Source: Litchfieldia sinesaloumensis (GTDB taxonomy: Bacteria > Bacillota > Bacilli > Bacillales > Bacillaceae_L). From it: a DNA stretch of 64,000 bases. Position numbers and translations under genes: made by a program. Numbering within the stretch: the stretch's first letter is position 1; each line of letters opens with the position of its first letter. The DNA is taken from the NCBI RefSeq assembly GCF_900156865.1, contig NZ_LT732529.1, forward strand, positions 4,487,292 to 4,551,291. The letters are read 5' to 3'. Positions 54,942 to 62,740 of this stretch are shown here, in pieces. The notes below the pieces were generated by a model, which did not search any database, was not told the origin of the DNA, and saw nothing but the letters and a program-made list of their open reading frames with translations.

Positions 54942-55964
54942 ATGAGAAAGTGGAAATTAGCAGGTGCAGTTTTAGCACTAACCTTTGCTCTTACAGCATG
55001 TGGTAATGATGATGAGGCTACAAAAGAGAAGACAAACGAAACGGATGTAGCAGGGGAACAAGGAACTAATGAAGTAACTGGTCAGTACCCTATGACAATT
55101 TCTCCAACAATTGCTTCTACTGATACAGAAGAAGCGGGTACAGTAAATTTTGAAGATATAACGTTTGAATCGATGCCGGAAAAAATGGTTGTATTCGATT
55201 ACGGCTTCCTAGATACATTGGATACACTAGGTGTTGAGGGAGTTGTTGGGGTTCCGCAAGATTCCAACTTACCATCAAACTTAGAAGAGTATGCAGGCGA
55301 TGAGTATGTGAATGTTGGAACTCTAAAAGAACCGCTACTAGAAGATATCGCTGAAATTGGTCCAGATGCTATATTCATCTCTGGTCGTCAATCCCCTTTC
55401 TACGAAGAATTGAGTGAAATCGCTCCTGTAGTTTTCGTTGGCACTTCACAGGATGACTACTGGAATACATTCTTAAAATCTGTAGATGTTGCGGCTAAAA
55501 TGTTTGATAAAGAAGCTGAAGCAGAAGAGCATATTGCAAAAATTGAGTCTTCTATCGAAGAAGTTAAGACTCTTGCGGGCAACTATGAAACAACGTTAGT
55601 GACTATGTACAATGAAGGTAAATTATCTGGTTTTGCAAGAAACTCTCGCTTTGCTTATATCTATGATATTTATGGATTTAAACCAGTAATTGATGATATT
55701 GCTGCTTCTTCTCATGGATCTAACTTTGGTTTTGAAGCTATTTTGGATATGGATCCAGAAGTATTGTTTGTAATCGACCGTACAGCAGCGGTAGGTGACC
55801 AATCTAATATTGCAAAGGACATGGAAAATAAAATCATTGAGAAAACGCAAGCTTATCAAAATAAACGAATTGTGTATTTAGACGGTGTATTGTGGTATAT
55901 AAGTGGAGGCGGCTTGACCTCTGAGTTAGCGAAAATCGATGAAATTTTAGCTGAGTTAAAATAA
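54942..55964 (+). CDS. yclQ: Siderophore-binding lipoprotein, YclQ type
   Basis: This 340-residue class III (FepB-like) binding protein is anchored by lipobox LTAC (Cys20) and has an acidic Thr/Glu-rich linker (21-45). The binding domain has VNFEDITFESMPEKMVVFDY (near 66), PDAIFISGRQSPFYEELSEI and a C-terminal lobe with DMDPEVLFVIDR. AAAGGAGAGG precedes the ATG. It delivers a ferri-siderophore to YclN/O/P. It is about 20 residues longer than B. subtilis YclQ, mostly in the linker. Confidence 0.92.
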   Translation: MRKWKLAGAVLALTFALTACGNDDEATKEKTNETDVAGEQGTNEVTGQYPMTISPTIASTDTEEAGTVNFEDITFESMPEKMVVFDYGFLDTLDTLGVEGVVGVPQDSNLPSNLEEYAGDEYVNVGTLKEPLLEDIAEIGPDAIFISGRQSPFYEELSEIAPVVFVGTSQDDYWNTFLKSVDVAAKMFDKEAEAEEHIAKIESSIEEVKTLAGNYETTLVTMYNEGKLSGFARNSRFAYIYDIYGFKPVIDDIAASSHGSNFGFEAILDMDPEVLFVIDRTAAVGDQSNIAKDMENKIIEKTQAYQNKRIVYLDGVLWYISGGGLTSELAKIDEILAELK

Positions 55965-55975
55965 AGATGAATTAG

Positions 55976-56026
55976 AAAGCTGTTCAGATAGTTAGGGGAA
56001 ACCTGATAATCTGGGCAGCTTTTTTT
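55976..56026 (+). terminator. Terminator after yclQ
   Basis: AAAGCTGTTCAGAT pairs with ATCTGGGCAGCTTT in an interrupted stem, followed by a T-run. Confidence 0.7.
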
Positions 56027-56055
56027 GGACTTGAATCTGGTAGGTGATATGGACT

Positions 56056-56091
56056 ATGTTCATCAAGAAAGTTCTAGAGGTACACTCATGA
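56056..56091 (+). CDS. Mini-ORF 0 of coupled array (11 residues)
   Basis: It reads MFIKKVLEVHS. Its stop TGA overlaps the start of the next unit as ATGA. AGGTG lies about 10 bp before the ATG. The KK..LEVH[SA] ending is shared with units 1 and 2. Confidence 0.4.
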   Translation: MFIKKVLEVHS

Positions 56092-56144
56092 CGGAAAAAG
56101 AGAAGAGCGTGTCCCGCAAGAAGAGTCTAGAGGTACATGCATGA
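56088..56144 (+). CDS. Mini-ORF 1 of coupled array (18 residues)
   Basis: It reads MTEKEKSVSRKKSLEVHA, a basic peptide. AGAGG lies 7 bp before its ATG. The stop overlaps the next start as ATGA. An in-frame ATG at 56049 could extend it by 13 residues but has a badly placed ribosome binding site. Confidence 0.45.
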   Translation: MTEKEKSVSRKKSLEVHA

Positions 56145-56197
56145 CGGAAAAAGAGAAGAGCGTGTCCCGCAAGAAGAGTCTAGAGGTACATGCATGA
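56141..56197 (+). CDS. Mini-ORF 2 of coupled array (18 residues)
   Basis: It encodes the same peptide as unit 1. The 53-bp repeat has its own AGAGG 7 bp before ATG and an ATGA overlap to the next unit. Confidence 0.45.
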   Translation: MTEKEKSVSRKKSLEVHA

Positions 56198-56241
56198 AGG
56201 ATAAAAAGAAAAGCATGTTCTACAAAAAGGATAAAGTATAG
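56194..56241 (+). CDS. Mini-ORF 3 of coupled array (15 residues)
   Basis: It reads MKDKKKSMFYKKDKV, a diverged last unit ending in TAG with no further overlap. Lys-rich character is kept while the sequence changes. Confidence 0.4.
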   Translation: MKDKKKSMFYKKDKV

Positions 56242-56355
56242 CTGAGAATTAGGATTATGAATCCTTTTTATACGCAAAACTAACCTCTATAAAGAACTTT
56301 CTCCATCTGTTATACTACTGGTAAGAAACTGGAATTAGTGGGAGGGGGTATTCCG

Positions 56356-57066
56356 ATGACTCGAACCATATTAATTGTTGACGATCAACCAGAGATCGTG
56401 GAGTTATTAAGCCTATATCTAGAAAAAGAGAATTATAGAATTCTAGAAGCTTTTGATGGGCATGAGGCGTTGGAAATTATTAATAAGGAAAAGCTGGATT
56501 TAATGCTGGTTGACTTAATGATGCCCAACATCAATGGGTACCAGCTTATCAAAAGGGTTAGACAGGAATTGGAAATCCCTATTATTATCATATCTGCTAA
56601 AAATGATGATAACGATAAGATATTAGGTCTTGGCCTTGGTGCGGATGATTTTATACCAAAACCATTCAATCCATTGGAAGTCATAGCAAGGGTGCAAGCA
56701 CTTCTTAGAAGAAGTTATAACTATACTCAAACTACTGAGATAATGACTGAAAAAGGACAGATTAAGGTAGGAGAAATCGTTCTAGACGAAAGTTCCTTTT
56801 CGGTGATAAAAGGTAGTGTTGTAATATCCCTAACCAAAATCGAATATCGAATACTTGAACTCCTCATGGGTTCGCCGGGAAGGGTTTATACAAAACAACA
56901 AATCTTCGAAAGAGCTTGGGATGATTTTTATATGGGCGGTGAAGAGGACAATACAATTAATGTCCATATATCAAAATTAAGGGAAAAGCTCGAAGAAAAC
57001 ATGAAGAAGCCAATCTACATAAAAACGATCAGAGGCCTAGGCTATAAATTTGTAAAACAAAGTTAA
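56356..57066 (+). CDS. OmpR-family response regulator
   Basis: This 236-residue regulator has receiver motif ILIVDDQPEIVELL, phospho-acceptor Asp53 in LVDLMMP, the KP motif IPKPFNPLE and a C-terminal winged helix (RVYTKQQIFERAWDDFY ... IKTIRGLGYKF). The start at 56356 follows GGGAGGGGG. The kinase gene follows 25 bp downstream and the ABC transporter after that, so it likely controls the transporter through the direct repeats at 58370. Confidence 0.92.
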   Translation: MTRTILIVDDQPEIVELLSLYLEKENYRILEAFDGHEALEIINKEKLDLMLVDLMMPNINGYQLIKRVRQELEIPIIIISAKNDDNDKILGLGLGADDFIPKPFNPLEVIARVQALLRRSYNYTQTTEIMTEKGQIKVGEIVLDESSFSVIKGSVVISLTKIEYRILELLMGSPGRVYTKQQIFERAWDDFYMGGEEDNTINVHISKLREKLEENMKKPIYIKTIRGLGYKFVKQS

Positions 57067-57091
57067 ATTATGAATCTACGAGGACAATTTA

Positions 57092-58315
57092 ATGAAGAAA
57101 CTGCTTTATCGGATTATCCCGGAAAAAGAAGGCGTTATTCCGTATGTATACATTGCGAACCTAGGTTTCCCACTCTATTTTTTATTTCAGGAATCAGGGG
57201 GGAGACTGCTATTAGGATTGTTTTTAATGGCTATTTTTATTGTCGCGTATCGACAAGTTTACTGGAGCCCGCAACATATACCAATGCTTATTCTTATTCA
57301 GATATCAATTATTCTACTATTCGGTTTCATGTATGATCCGTTGTATACTTTTATGATATTTATTAGTGTATACCAGTTGGTTCGACTGCCAATGCAGATG
57401 CTTTATGTTGTATGTGGACTATTCACTTTTTTTGGACTTGTACTCGGCTATCAGGTCATCCTCACCGAAGAATATTATACCCTTCTCAATTTAGGACCGC
57501 CCTTATTTGGTGGTGGAATCTTACCCTTTTTCATGAAGGGATCTATTAAGTATAAGGAAATGAGCGAAAATTTAAGGCGGACCGCAGAAGAATTAGAGAA
57601 CAAAAATCGTGAAAAAACTCGACTAGAAGAAAGTAAAAAGCAAATGCTTGCTGATATTTCACATGATTTAAAAACGCCAATTACTACGATTCAAGGATAT
57701 TCTAAGGCGTTGTATGAAGGTGTTGTGAAAGATGAAGAACAAACGAAAAAGTATTTAAAATACATTTATGATAAATCCATCCGGGTTACATCATTAATTG
57801 ACGAACTTTTTATGTATTCAAAATTAGACAGTCCTAATGTTCCTATTCAAAGAGTTTATATTGATATTTGCGAATTTTACCGTGGTATCATCGCGGAGCA
57901 TTATGATTTATTCGAAGAAAAAGAGATGTTGCTTGATATCGATATTCCAGATGAGAAAATGATGTACTCCTTTGACCAAAAACTTTTATACAGAGCAATA
58001 TCGAATCTATTGCAAAACACGATAAAATATAACCCTGTGAACACAGAGATTTACCTTCAATTATATCAAAGGGAAGACCATCTAATTGTTGAAATAGGTG
58101 ATGATGGTGTGGGTATCCATGAGGAACTTGCGCAATCGTTATTTGAACCTTTTGTAAGAGGGGATAAAAGTAGAGTGACTGACGGTGGTTCGGGTCTTGG
58201 ACTCGCTATTACTAAAAAAATCATTGAGCTCCATAACGGGTGTATCAAAGTCGACACGTCACCAAAACGAGGAAAAACGAACTTTATAATCGTGCTCCCA
58301 TTTGAAAAGGTATAG
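57092..58315 (+). CDS. Membrane sensor histidine kinase
   Basis: This 407-residue kinase has four to five N-terminal membrane helices (about residues 15-155) with little extracellular sequence, then a coiled linker, the HisKA motif ISHDLKTPITTIQGYSKAL (His191), and an ATPase domain with NLLQNTIKYN, GDDGVGI and GGSGLGLAI. GAGGA precedes the ATG. Membrane-buried sensors of this kind often monitor envelope stress or a partner transporter. Pairing with the OmpR-type regulator is clear from adjacency. Confidence 0.9.
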   Translation: MKKLLYRIIPEKEGVIPYVYIANLGFPLYFLFQESGGRLLLGLFLMAIFIVAYRQVYWSPQHIPMLILIQISIILLFGFMYDPLYTFMIFISVYQLVRLPMQMLYVVCGLFTFFGLVLGYQVILTEEYYTLLNLGPPLFGGGILPFFMKGSIKYKEMSENLRRTAEELENKNREKTRLEESKKQMLADISHDLKTPITTIQGYSKALYEGVVKDEEQTKKYLKYIYDKSIRVTSLIDELFMYSKLDSPNVPIQRVYIDICEFYRGIIAEHYDLFEEKEMLLDIDIPDEKMMYSFDQKLLYRAISNLLQNTIKYNPVNTEIYLQLYQREDHLIVEIGDDGVGIHEELAQSLFEPFVRGDKSRVTDGGSGLGLAITKKIIELHNGCIKVDTSPKRGKTNFIIVLPFEKV

Positions 58316-58341
58316 CAGCTGCTATGCCTTTTACTTTTTTA
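58306..58341 (+). terminator. Terminator after the kinase gene
   Basis: AAAAGGTATAGCAG pairs with CTGCTATGCCTTTT, followed by a T-run. The stem overlaps the stop codon. Confidence 0.75.
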
Positions 58342-58369
58342 TAGAAAAAATGAATTGTTAAGTAAGAAA

Positions 58370-58402
58370 TAAGACTCACTTAAGATTCAGTTAAGGTTCG
58401 TT
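58370..58402 (+). promoter_or_regulatory. Three 11-bp direct repeats, OmpR-type operator
   Basis: TAAGACTCACT, TAAGATTCAGT and TAAGGTTCGTT follow head to tail at exact 11-bp steps, about 50 bp before the ABC ATPase gene. This is the layout bound by OmpR/PhoB-class regulators. Confidence 0.65.
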
Positions 58403-58453
58403 GACTAAGATAAAGATAACAAAACAAAAGGAAGTAAAAAGGAGGACCTTAAC

Positions 58454-59173
58454 TTGAAACAAACGGTTATTGAACTTAACAATATAACAAAAAGCTATGG
58501 AGATGTGAAGGCTGTTGATGGGATTAGTTTAGAGGTTAAAAGAGGTGAAGTACTCGGAATTATCGGGGCTAACGGTGCTGGGAAATCAACAACATTAGAA
58601 ATCATGATGGGCATTCGCAAAGCAGACGCGGGAACTGTCAATGTACTTGGAATGAATGTTGATGAAGCATCAAACCAAATTAAACAAAAAATTGGAATCC
58701 AACTTCAGCAAACAGCCTTATACGACCGAATTAAAGTTAAAGAGGCCTTGAGTTTATTTAGCTCGTACTATGAAAGTAAAAGAGATCTACAGGAGATTAT
58801 TGATACTCTTGGACTTCAACCTTACCTTAATAAATATGTAAAAAATCTATCTGGTGGCTGGCAACAACGTACATCATTAGCCTTAGCGCTAGTAAACGAC
58901 CCGGAAATCATTTTTCTTGATGAACCTACAACTGGGTTAGATCCACAAGCAAGGCGCGACCTCTGGTCCTGCATTAATCGGTATCGAGAAGAAGGTAAAA
59001 CAATCATATTATCTACACATTACATGGATGAAGCCCAAAGAAATTGTGACCGAATTGCTATTATCAAAAAGGGAAAACTCGTTGCGTGTGATCAACCTCA
59101 GAACTTAATCGATGCTTATTTGCAAGGAGCAGGAACGATGGAAGATGTGTACTTAAAATACGCTGTTTCATAA
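58454..59173 (+). CDS. ABC-2-type exporter ATPase
   Basis: This 239-residue ATPase has Walker A GANGAGKST (near 39), signature NLSGGWQQRTSLALAL (near 135) and Walker B IIFLDEPTTGLDPQA, typical of the DrrA/CcmA-like drug and lipid exporters. It starts at TTG 58454 with AAAAGGAGGA upstream. It forms an operon with the permease 17 bp downstream and is probably controlled by the upstream two-component system. Confidence 0.9.
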   Translation: MKQTVIELNNITKSYGDVKAVDGISLEVKRGEVLGIIGANGAGKSTTLEIMMGIRKADAGTVNVLGMNVDEASNQIKQKIGIQLQQTALYDRIKVKEALSLFSSYYESKRDLQEIIDTLGLQPYLNKYVKNLSGGWQQRTSLALALVNDPEIIFLDEPTTGLDPQARRDLWSCINRYREEGKTIILSTHYMDEAQRNCDRIAIIKKGKLVACDQPQNLIDAYLQGAGTMEDVYLKYAVS

Positions 59174-59189
59174 TTAGGAGGAAAGTTAA

Positions 59190-59930
59190 ATGCAAACAAT
59201 TATTACACATACACAAATGGAGTTAAAACTATTTTTTCGAGAAACATTAGCTTTATTGTTTACTTTTATTGTCCCAGCTGTCAGTTTTATTGTTTTCGGT
59301 TTTATGTTTGATTCAAACACATACAATGGGCTAAATTACTTTCAAGCATATATACCTAGCATGATTGCCATTATCATTTTTACTACCGCTTTTTTCTCGA
59401 TGGGCCTACAAATCGTTATTGACCGAGAGAAGGGAGTGTACAAACGATTAAAAGGTACACCAATTAATCAAAATGCCATTTTCATAGCAACAATCATAAA
59501 AGGATTCATTGCCATTTACGTTGGTGCCATTGAAATCCTATTGATTGCAAAGTTTGGTTTCGGCTCACAACTAACGACACACCCTATTGAATTTCTAGTA
59601 GCTTTAACATTATGTGCAATCACGTTTTTCTCAATCGGTTTTATTGTTTCAAGTGTTACAAAGCGTATGCAAACAGCTTTAGGAATCGCAATGATTTCAA
59701 TGTATCCAATGATGTTTTTGTCAGGAGCCACAATTCCTTTAGAAACGTATCCTGTATTTCTACAAAAAATCGCTGCCTTCGTGCCATTAACCTATGTTGT
59801 AAATGTCTTAAGGGATGGCTGGAACGGAACTCTCTTTACAACTGATGCGCTACTTGATATCGGAATACTAGTAGGAATATTAATGGTAGCAACCTTCATT
59901 GGTCTAAAAAATTTTAAATGGACTGACTAA
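59190..59930 (+). CDS. ABC-2-type exporter permease
   Basis: This 246-residue membrane protein has six helices of the ABC2_membrane family, with VIDREKGVYKRLKGTPINQN (near residue 72) and the MFLSGATIPLETYPVFLQKI hallmark (near 173). TAGGAGGAAAG precedes the ATG. With the ATPase it may export an antibiotic, peptide or lipid. The link to a sensor with a membrane-embedded input suggests a detoxification module. Confidence 0.88.
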   Translation: MQTIITHTQMELKLFFRETLALLFTFIVPAVSFIVFGFMFDSNTYNGLNYFQAYIPSMIAIIIFTTAFFSMGLQIVIDREKGVYKRLKGTPINQNAIFIATIIKGFIAIYVGAIEILLIAKFGFGSQLTTHPIEFLVALTLCAITFFSIGFIVSSVTKRMQTALGIAMISMYPMMFLSGATIPLETYPVFLQKIAAFVPLTYVVNVLRDGWNGTLFTTDALLDIGILVGILMVATFIGLKNFKWTD

Positions 59931-60041
59931 TAGTAAAGGGTGCCTATTTTTATAAGATAGTGTCAAACGTCTATACAATATCGTTATAACGGACGTATCT
60001 TATTAGTGTAGGGCATACCTCCTCAGATGTTAGCGTATTTT

Positions 60042-60069
60042 GTGCGAGAGAAATCTCGCACCTTTTTTT
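60042..60069 (+). terminator. Terminator before the hydroxyacid dehydrogenase
   Basis: GTGCGAG pairs with CTCGCAC around a 6-nt loop, followed by seven T. Confidence 0.8.
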
Positions 60070-60122
60070 GTACTTCCACCTTTTAATGAAAGTTGTTACT
60101 ATAGGTATAAGGAGGCGTAATA

Positions 60123-61079
60123 ATGCGAATTTTATCTACATTCAAACCAATCGAAGAAGTAACAGAAAAGATGAAAAAGGCGTTTCCGGATGAAGACTTT
60201 ATCTATTGCGAAGACATTGAAGAGGCACTGCCGGAACTACATAATACAGATATTTTATTAACATATGGGGAAGATTTAACATCAGAACATATTGAAATGG
60301 CAAAAAATCTTAAATGGATAATGGTAATATCAGCGGGACTAGAACTTATGCCGTTTAAAGCCATTAAAGAAAAAGGAATCCTTGTAACAAATGTAAGGGG
60401 AATACACAAAATCCCGATGGCCGAATACACATTTTCGATGTTGTTGCATGTTACAAAGAAAAATGAAAAAATCGTCGAGCAGCAAAAAAATAAAAGTTGG
60501 GACCGGCTAACCCATTTTCCGGTAAGTGAGTTACATGCGAAAACTATCGGAGTCTTAGGTGTTGGTGCAATCGGGGGAGAAATTGCCCGACTTGCTAAAG
60601 CATTCAACATGAAGGTTATCGGCCTAAACCGTAGTGGCCAAAAACATGAATTTATAGATGAAATGGTTCAGTTCGATGGACTTAACTACATTTGTGAGAA
60701 TGCGGATTACCTTGTTTCTGTCCTTCCGAGTACAGATGAAACTAAATATATTTTAAACGACTCTCATTTTAACTTAATGAAAAAAGAAGCGATTTTTATT
60801 AATATTGGCCGAGGCGACTTAGTGAAAGAAGAGGTCATACTAAGGGCTGTTCAAAATAATAAGATCTCACATGCAGTTTTAGATGTATTTGAACAAGAAC
60901 CCCTACCAAGTGACCATCCATTTTGGGCACTTGAAAATGTGACGGTAACTCCACATATCTCAAGTAAATCGAATTATTATCAACCACGATCATTTGAAAT
61001 CTTTGAAAAAAACCTTCATATATTTATACAAGGTGGTAGTCATTTTATAAATAAAATTGATGTAGACCGGGGGTATTAA
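60123..61079 (+). CDS. D-isomer-specific 2-hydroxyacid dehydrogenase
   Basis: This 318-residue NAD(P)-dependent enzyme has nucleotide-binding GVLGVGAIGGEIARL (near residue 142), catalytic Arg in INIGRGDLV (near 231), Glu in LDVFEQEPLP (near 260) and His in VTPHISSKS (near 280). AAGGAGGCG precedes the ATG. Members reduce 2-keto acids such as glyoxylate, hydroxypyruvate or phosphoglycerate derivatives. The substrate cannot be set. It lies one base before the adenosyltransferase, so they are co-transcribed. Confidence 0.9.
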   Translation: MRILSTFKPIEEVTEKMKKAFPDEDFIYCEDIEEALPELHNTDILLTYGEDLTSEHIEMAKNLKWIMVISAGLELMPFKAIKEKGILVTNVRGIHKIPMAEYTFSMLLHVTKKNEKIVEQQKNKSWDRLTHFPVSELHAKTIGVLGVGAIGGEIARLAKAFNMKVIGLNRSGQKHEFIDEMVQFDGLNYICENADYLVSVLPSTDETKYILNDSHFNLMKKEAIFINIGRGDLVKEEVILRAVQNNKISHAVLDVFEQEPLPSDHPFWALENVTVTPHISSKSNYYQPRSFEIFEKNLHIFIQGGSHFINKIDVDRGY

Positions 61080-61080
61080 C

Positions 61081-61629
61081 ATGAAAATCTATACAAAAAC
61101 AGGGGATAAAGGTACAACCTCATTAGTTTATGGTCAGAGGGTTTCAAAAAATGACTTACGTGTAGAAGCGTACGGAACATGCGATGAAGCCAATTCGATG
61201 ATCGGATTAGGGTTAAGTCACTTACATGAGGCGGTATTCGAAGGAAAGGATGAAGTTGAGCAGGTCTTCAAAAGAGTTCAAACAACTCTATTCCACGTGG
61301 GTGCAGAATTAGCAACACCTGCCGGAAAAGAGGTAAAATGGAAAGTTTCTGAAGAGGATATCTCACTGTTAGAGGCCACTATTGATAAATGGGATGCAGG
61401 AATTCCCCCTCTTACAAACTTTGTTTTACCAGGTGGAAGTCAAGCGGGTGCTTCATTCCATGTTGCACGAACAATTGTGAGACGAGCTGAAAGAAAAGCT
61501 GTTTCAATCGGTGAACAAGTAAACCCACTTGTTAACTCGTACTTAAACCGACTATCAGATTTTCTTTTTGTCGCGGCTCGGTTTGTAAATCATAGGCTTG
61601 GGCAAGGTGAACCTACACTTCATCAGTGA
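61081..61629 (+). CDS. pduO: Cob(I)alamin adenosyltransferase, PduO type
   Basis: This 182-residue enzyme attaches the adenosyl group of ATP to cob(I)alamin. It has the ATP loop YTKTGDKGTTSLVYG (residues 4-18), RVEAYGTCDEANSMIG (near 27) and VARTIVRRAERKAV (near 130) with the conserved Arg pair. GGGGGT precedes the ATG. It corresponds to YvqK in B. subtilis but lies here in a different place, next to a dehydrogenase. Confidence 0.93.
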   Translation: MKIYTKTGDKGTTSLVYGQRVSKNDLRVEAYGTCDEANSMIGLGLSHLHEAVFEGKDEVEQVFKRVQTTLFHVGAELATPAGKEVKWKVSEEDISLLEATIDKWDAGIPPLTNFVLPGGSQAGASFHVARTIVRRAERKAVSIGEQVNPLVNSYLNRLSDFLFVAARFVNHRLGQGEPTLHQ

Positions 61630-61687
61630 ATAGTAGAAGAAATAAGCGTATTTCGATGGAATAAGTCATATAGTAATGGTAGATATG

Positions 61688-61717
61688 TTGACAAAAACGG
61701 TCGGAGCGAGATACACT
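61688..61717 (+). promoter_or_regulatory. perR promoter
   Basis: TTGACA (61688) and TACACT (61712) are separated by 18 bp. The PerR box lies just downstream, over the expected start of transcription. Confidence 0.6.
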
Positions 61718-61719
61718 AA

Positions 61720-61734
61720 TTATAAGGATTATAA
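61720..61734 (+). promoter_or_regulatory. PerR box, autoregulatory
   Basis: TTATAAGGATTATAA matches the Per box TTATAATnATTATAA at 13 of 14 defined positions and overlaps the start region of the perR promoter. Confidence 0.85.
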
Positions 61735-61769
61735 AGTAATAATGTTTACTAGAAAAGAGGTGCATGGCG

Positions 61770-62207
61770 GTGTCAGAAAATCAGTTGAAAGAAGCGCTTG
61801 ATACGTTGAAAGAAACCGGGGTACGAATCACTCCGCAACGTCATGCGATATTAGAGTATCTAATTAATTCAATGAGTCACCCGACTGCAGATGATATCTA
61901 TAAAGCACTTGAAGGTAAGTTTCCAAACATGAGCGTCGCAACAGTGTACAATAATCTCCGTGTATTTCGAGAAGTTGGCTTGGTAAAGGAATTACCATAT
62001 GGTGATTCATCAAGTCGTTTTGATTTTATTACAACTCAGCATTATCATGTCATTTGTGAAGAATGTGGTAAAATTGTGGACTTCCACTACCCGGGTCTAG
62101 ATGAAGTGGAAGCATTAGCAGCACATGTAACGGGCTTTAAAGTAAGTCATCATAGAATGGAAATCTACGGCTCATGTCAAGATTGTCAAAAGAATTCAGC
62201 ACATTAA
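61770..62207 (+). CDS. perR: Peroxide-responsive repressor PerR
   Basis: This Fur-family metal-dependent repressor of oxidative-stress genes has 145 residues when started at GTG 61770, the same length as B. subtilis PerR. AGAGG lies 9 bp before that codon, while the ATG at 61764 is only 3 bp away from it. It has [17 protein letters not shown], the sensing His37 in [12 protein letters not shown]-binding [11 protein letters not shown], regulatory metal-site residues in SRFDF and QHYHV, and the zinc cysteines in CEEC and CQDC. Confidence 0.96.
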   Translation: MSENQLKEALDTLKETGVRITPQRHAILEYLINSMSHPTADDIYKALEGKFPNMSVATVYNNLRVFREVGLVKELPYGDSSSRFDFITTQHYHVICEECGKIVDFHYPGLDEVEALAAHVTGFKVSHHRMEIYGSCQDCQKNSAH

Positions 62208-62240
62208 AAAAGCTGACAAGTTAAACTTGTCAGCTTTTTT
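62206..62240. terminator. Bidirectional terminator between perR and ygzB
   Basis: AAAAAAGCTGACAAGTT pairs perfectly with AACTTGTCAGCTTTTTT around a single base, so the effective loop is larger. Confidence 0.85.
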
Positions 62241-62598
62241 CTATCTTATTATATCTCTTACTGTTGTATTTCTCATCGAACTCTTTTCCGTCAAGTTCCG
62301 GATCGAGTGTTAATGGTTCTTTACAATACATACAAACATCAACACGTCCTAGCATCTTTGTCTGTTTTTCACATGAAGGACATGTTACTTGAATGGTTCG
62401 AGTAGAAAGTAAACCAATCCAGAAATAAACAACTGTACTTGCTAAAATAAAAACCAAACCGAGAATCATAAAAATAGTCATTACAATAACATTCTCTCTA
62501 AAGAAGATGCCACCGTACATAACAATAAATCCAGCAAAAATTAAACCAAGAGCAAAAGAACGGATTTTATTAATTTTACTTGAATATTTTACACCCAT
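62230..62598 (-). CDS. ygzB: YgzB-family membrane protein
   Basis: This 122-residue protein has two membrane helices (residues 13-32 and 39-60) and a C-terminal zinc-ribbon-like part with CPSCEKQ and CMYCKEP. It fits YgzB (UPF0295) in size and in position after perR. GGAGGTTG lies upstream of the ATG. The function is unknown. Confidence 0.9.
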   Translation of the reverse strand: MGVKYSSKINKIRSFALGLIFAGFIVMYGGIFFRENVIVMTIFMILGLVFILASTVVYFWIGLLSTRTIQVTCPSCEKQTKMLGRVDVCMYCKEPLTLDPELDGKEFDEKYNSKRYNKIEKS

Positions 62599-62740
62599 TT
62601 TTCATACAACCTCCTTCATATACTATACAATATAAAAAAGAAAGATAAAAATAAAAAAAAGATTCTGCCCAAAAAGAGCAGGGTTTTATTTTTTAAGCGT
62701 CGAAATATATACCCAATGGATTTGAATGGAGGAAATCAAA

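Larger units (their letters stand above)
56073..56231 (+). repeat. Tandem repeat, 53-bp unit, three copies
   Basis: TCTAGAGGTACA-type starts recur at 56073, 56126 and 56179. The first two units are nearly identical and the third is diverged. The unit length equals 19 codons minus a 4-bp overlap. Confidence 0.85.
55965..56355. other. Intergenic region with terminator and mini-ORF array
   Basis: About 391 bp between yclQ and the response regulator. It holds a terminator (55976-56026) and the 53-bp tandem repeat encoding overlapping mini-ORFs (56056-56241). A further ~95 bp of leader precede the regulator gene. Confidence 0.6.

Noticed and set aside
56086..56277. 63-residue frame on the minus strand across the repeat
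   Set aside because: It arises from the tandem repeat read backwards. It has no ribosome binding site, and the plus-strand mini-ORFs explain the frame structure better.
59940..60020. Inverted repeat ATAAGATA ... TATCTTAT before the hydroxyacid dehydrogenase
   Set aside because: The arms are interrupted and far apart, and the region is A+T-rich, so chance pairing cannot be excluded.
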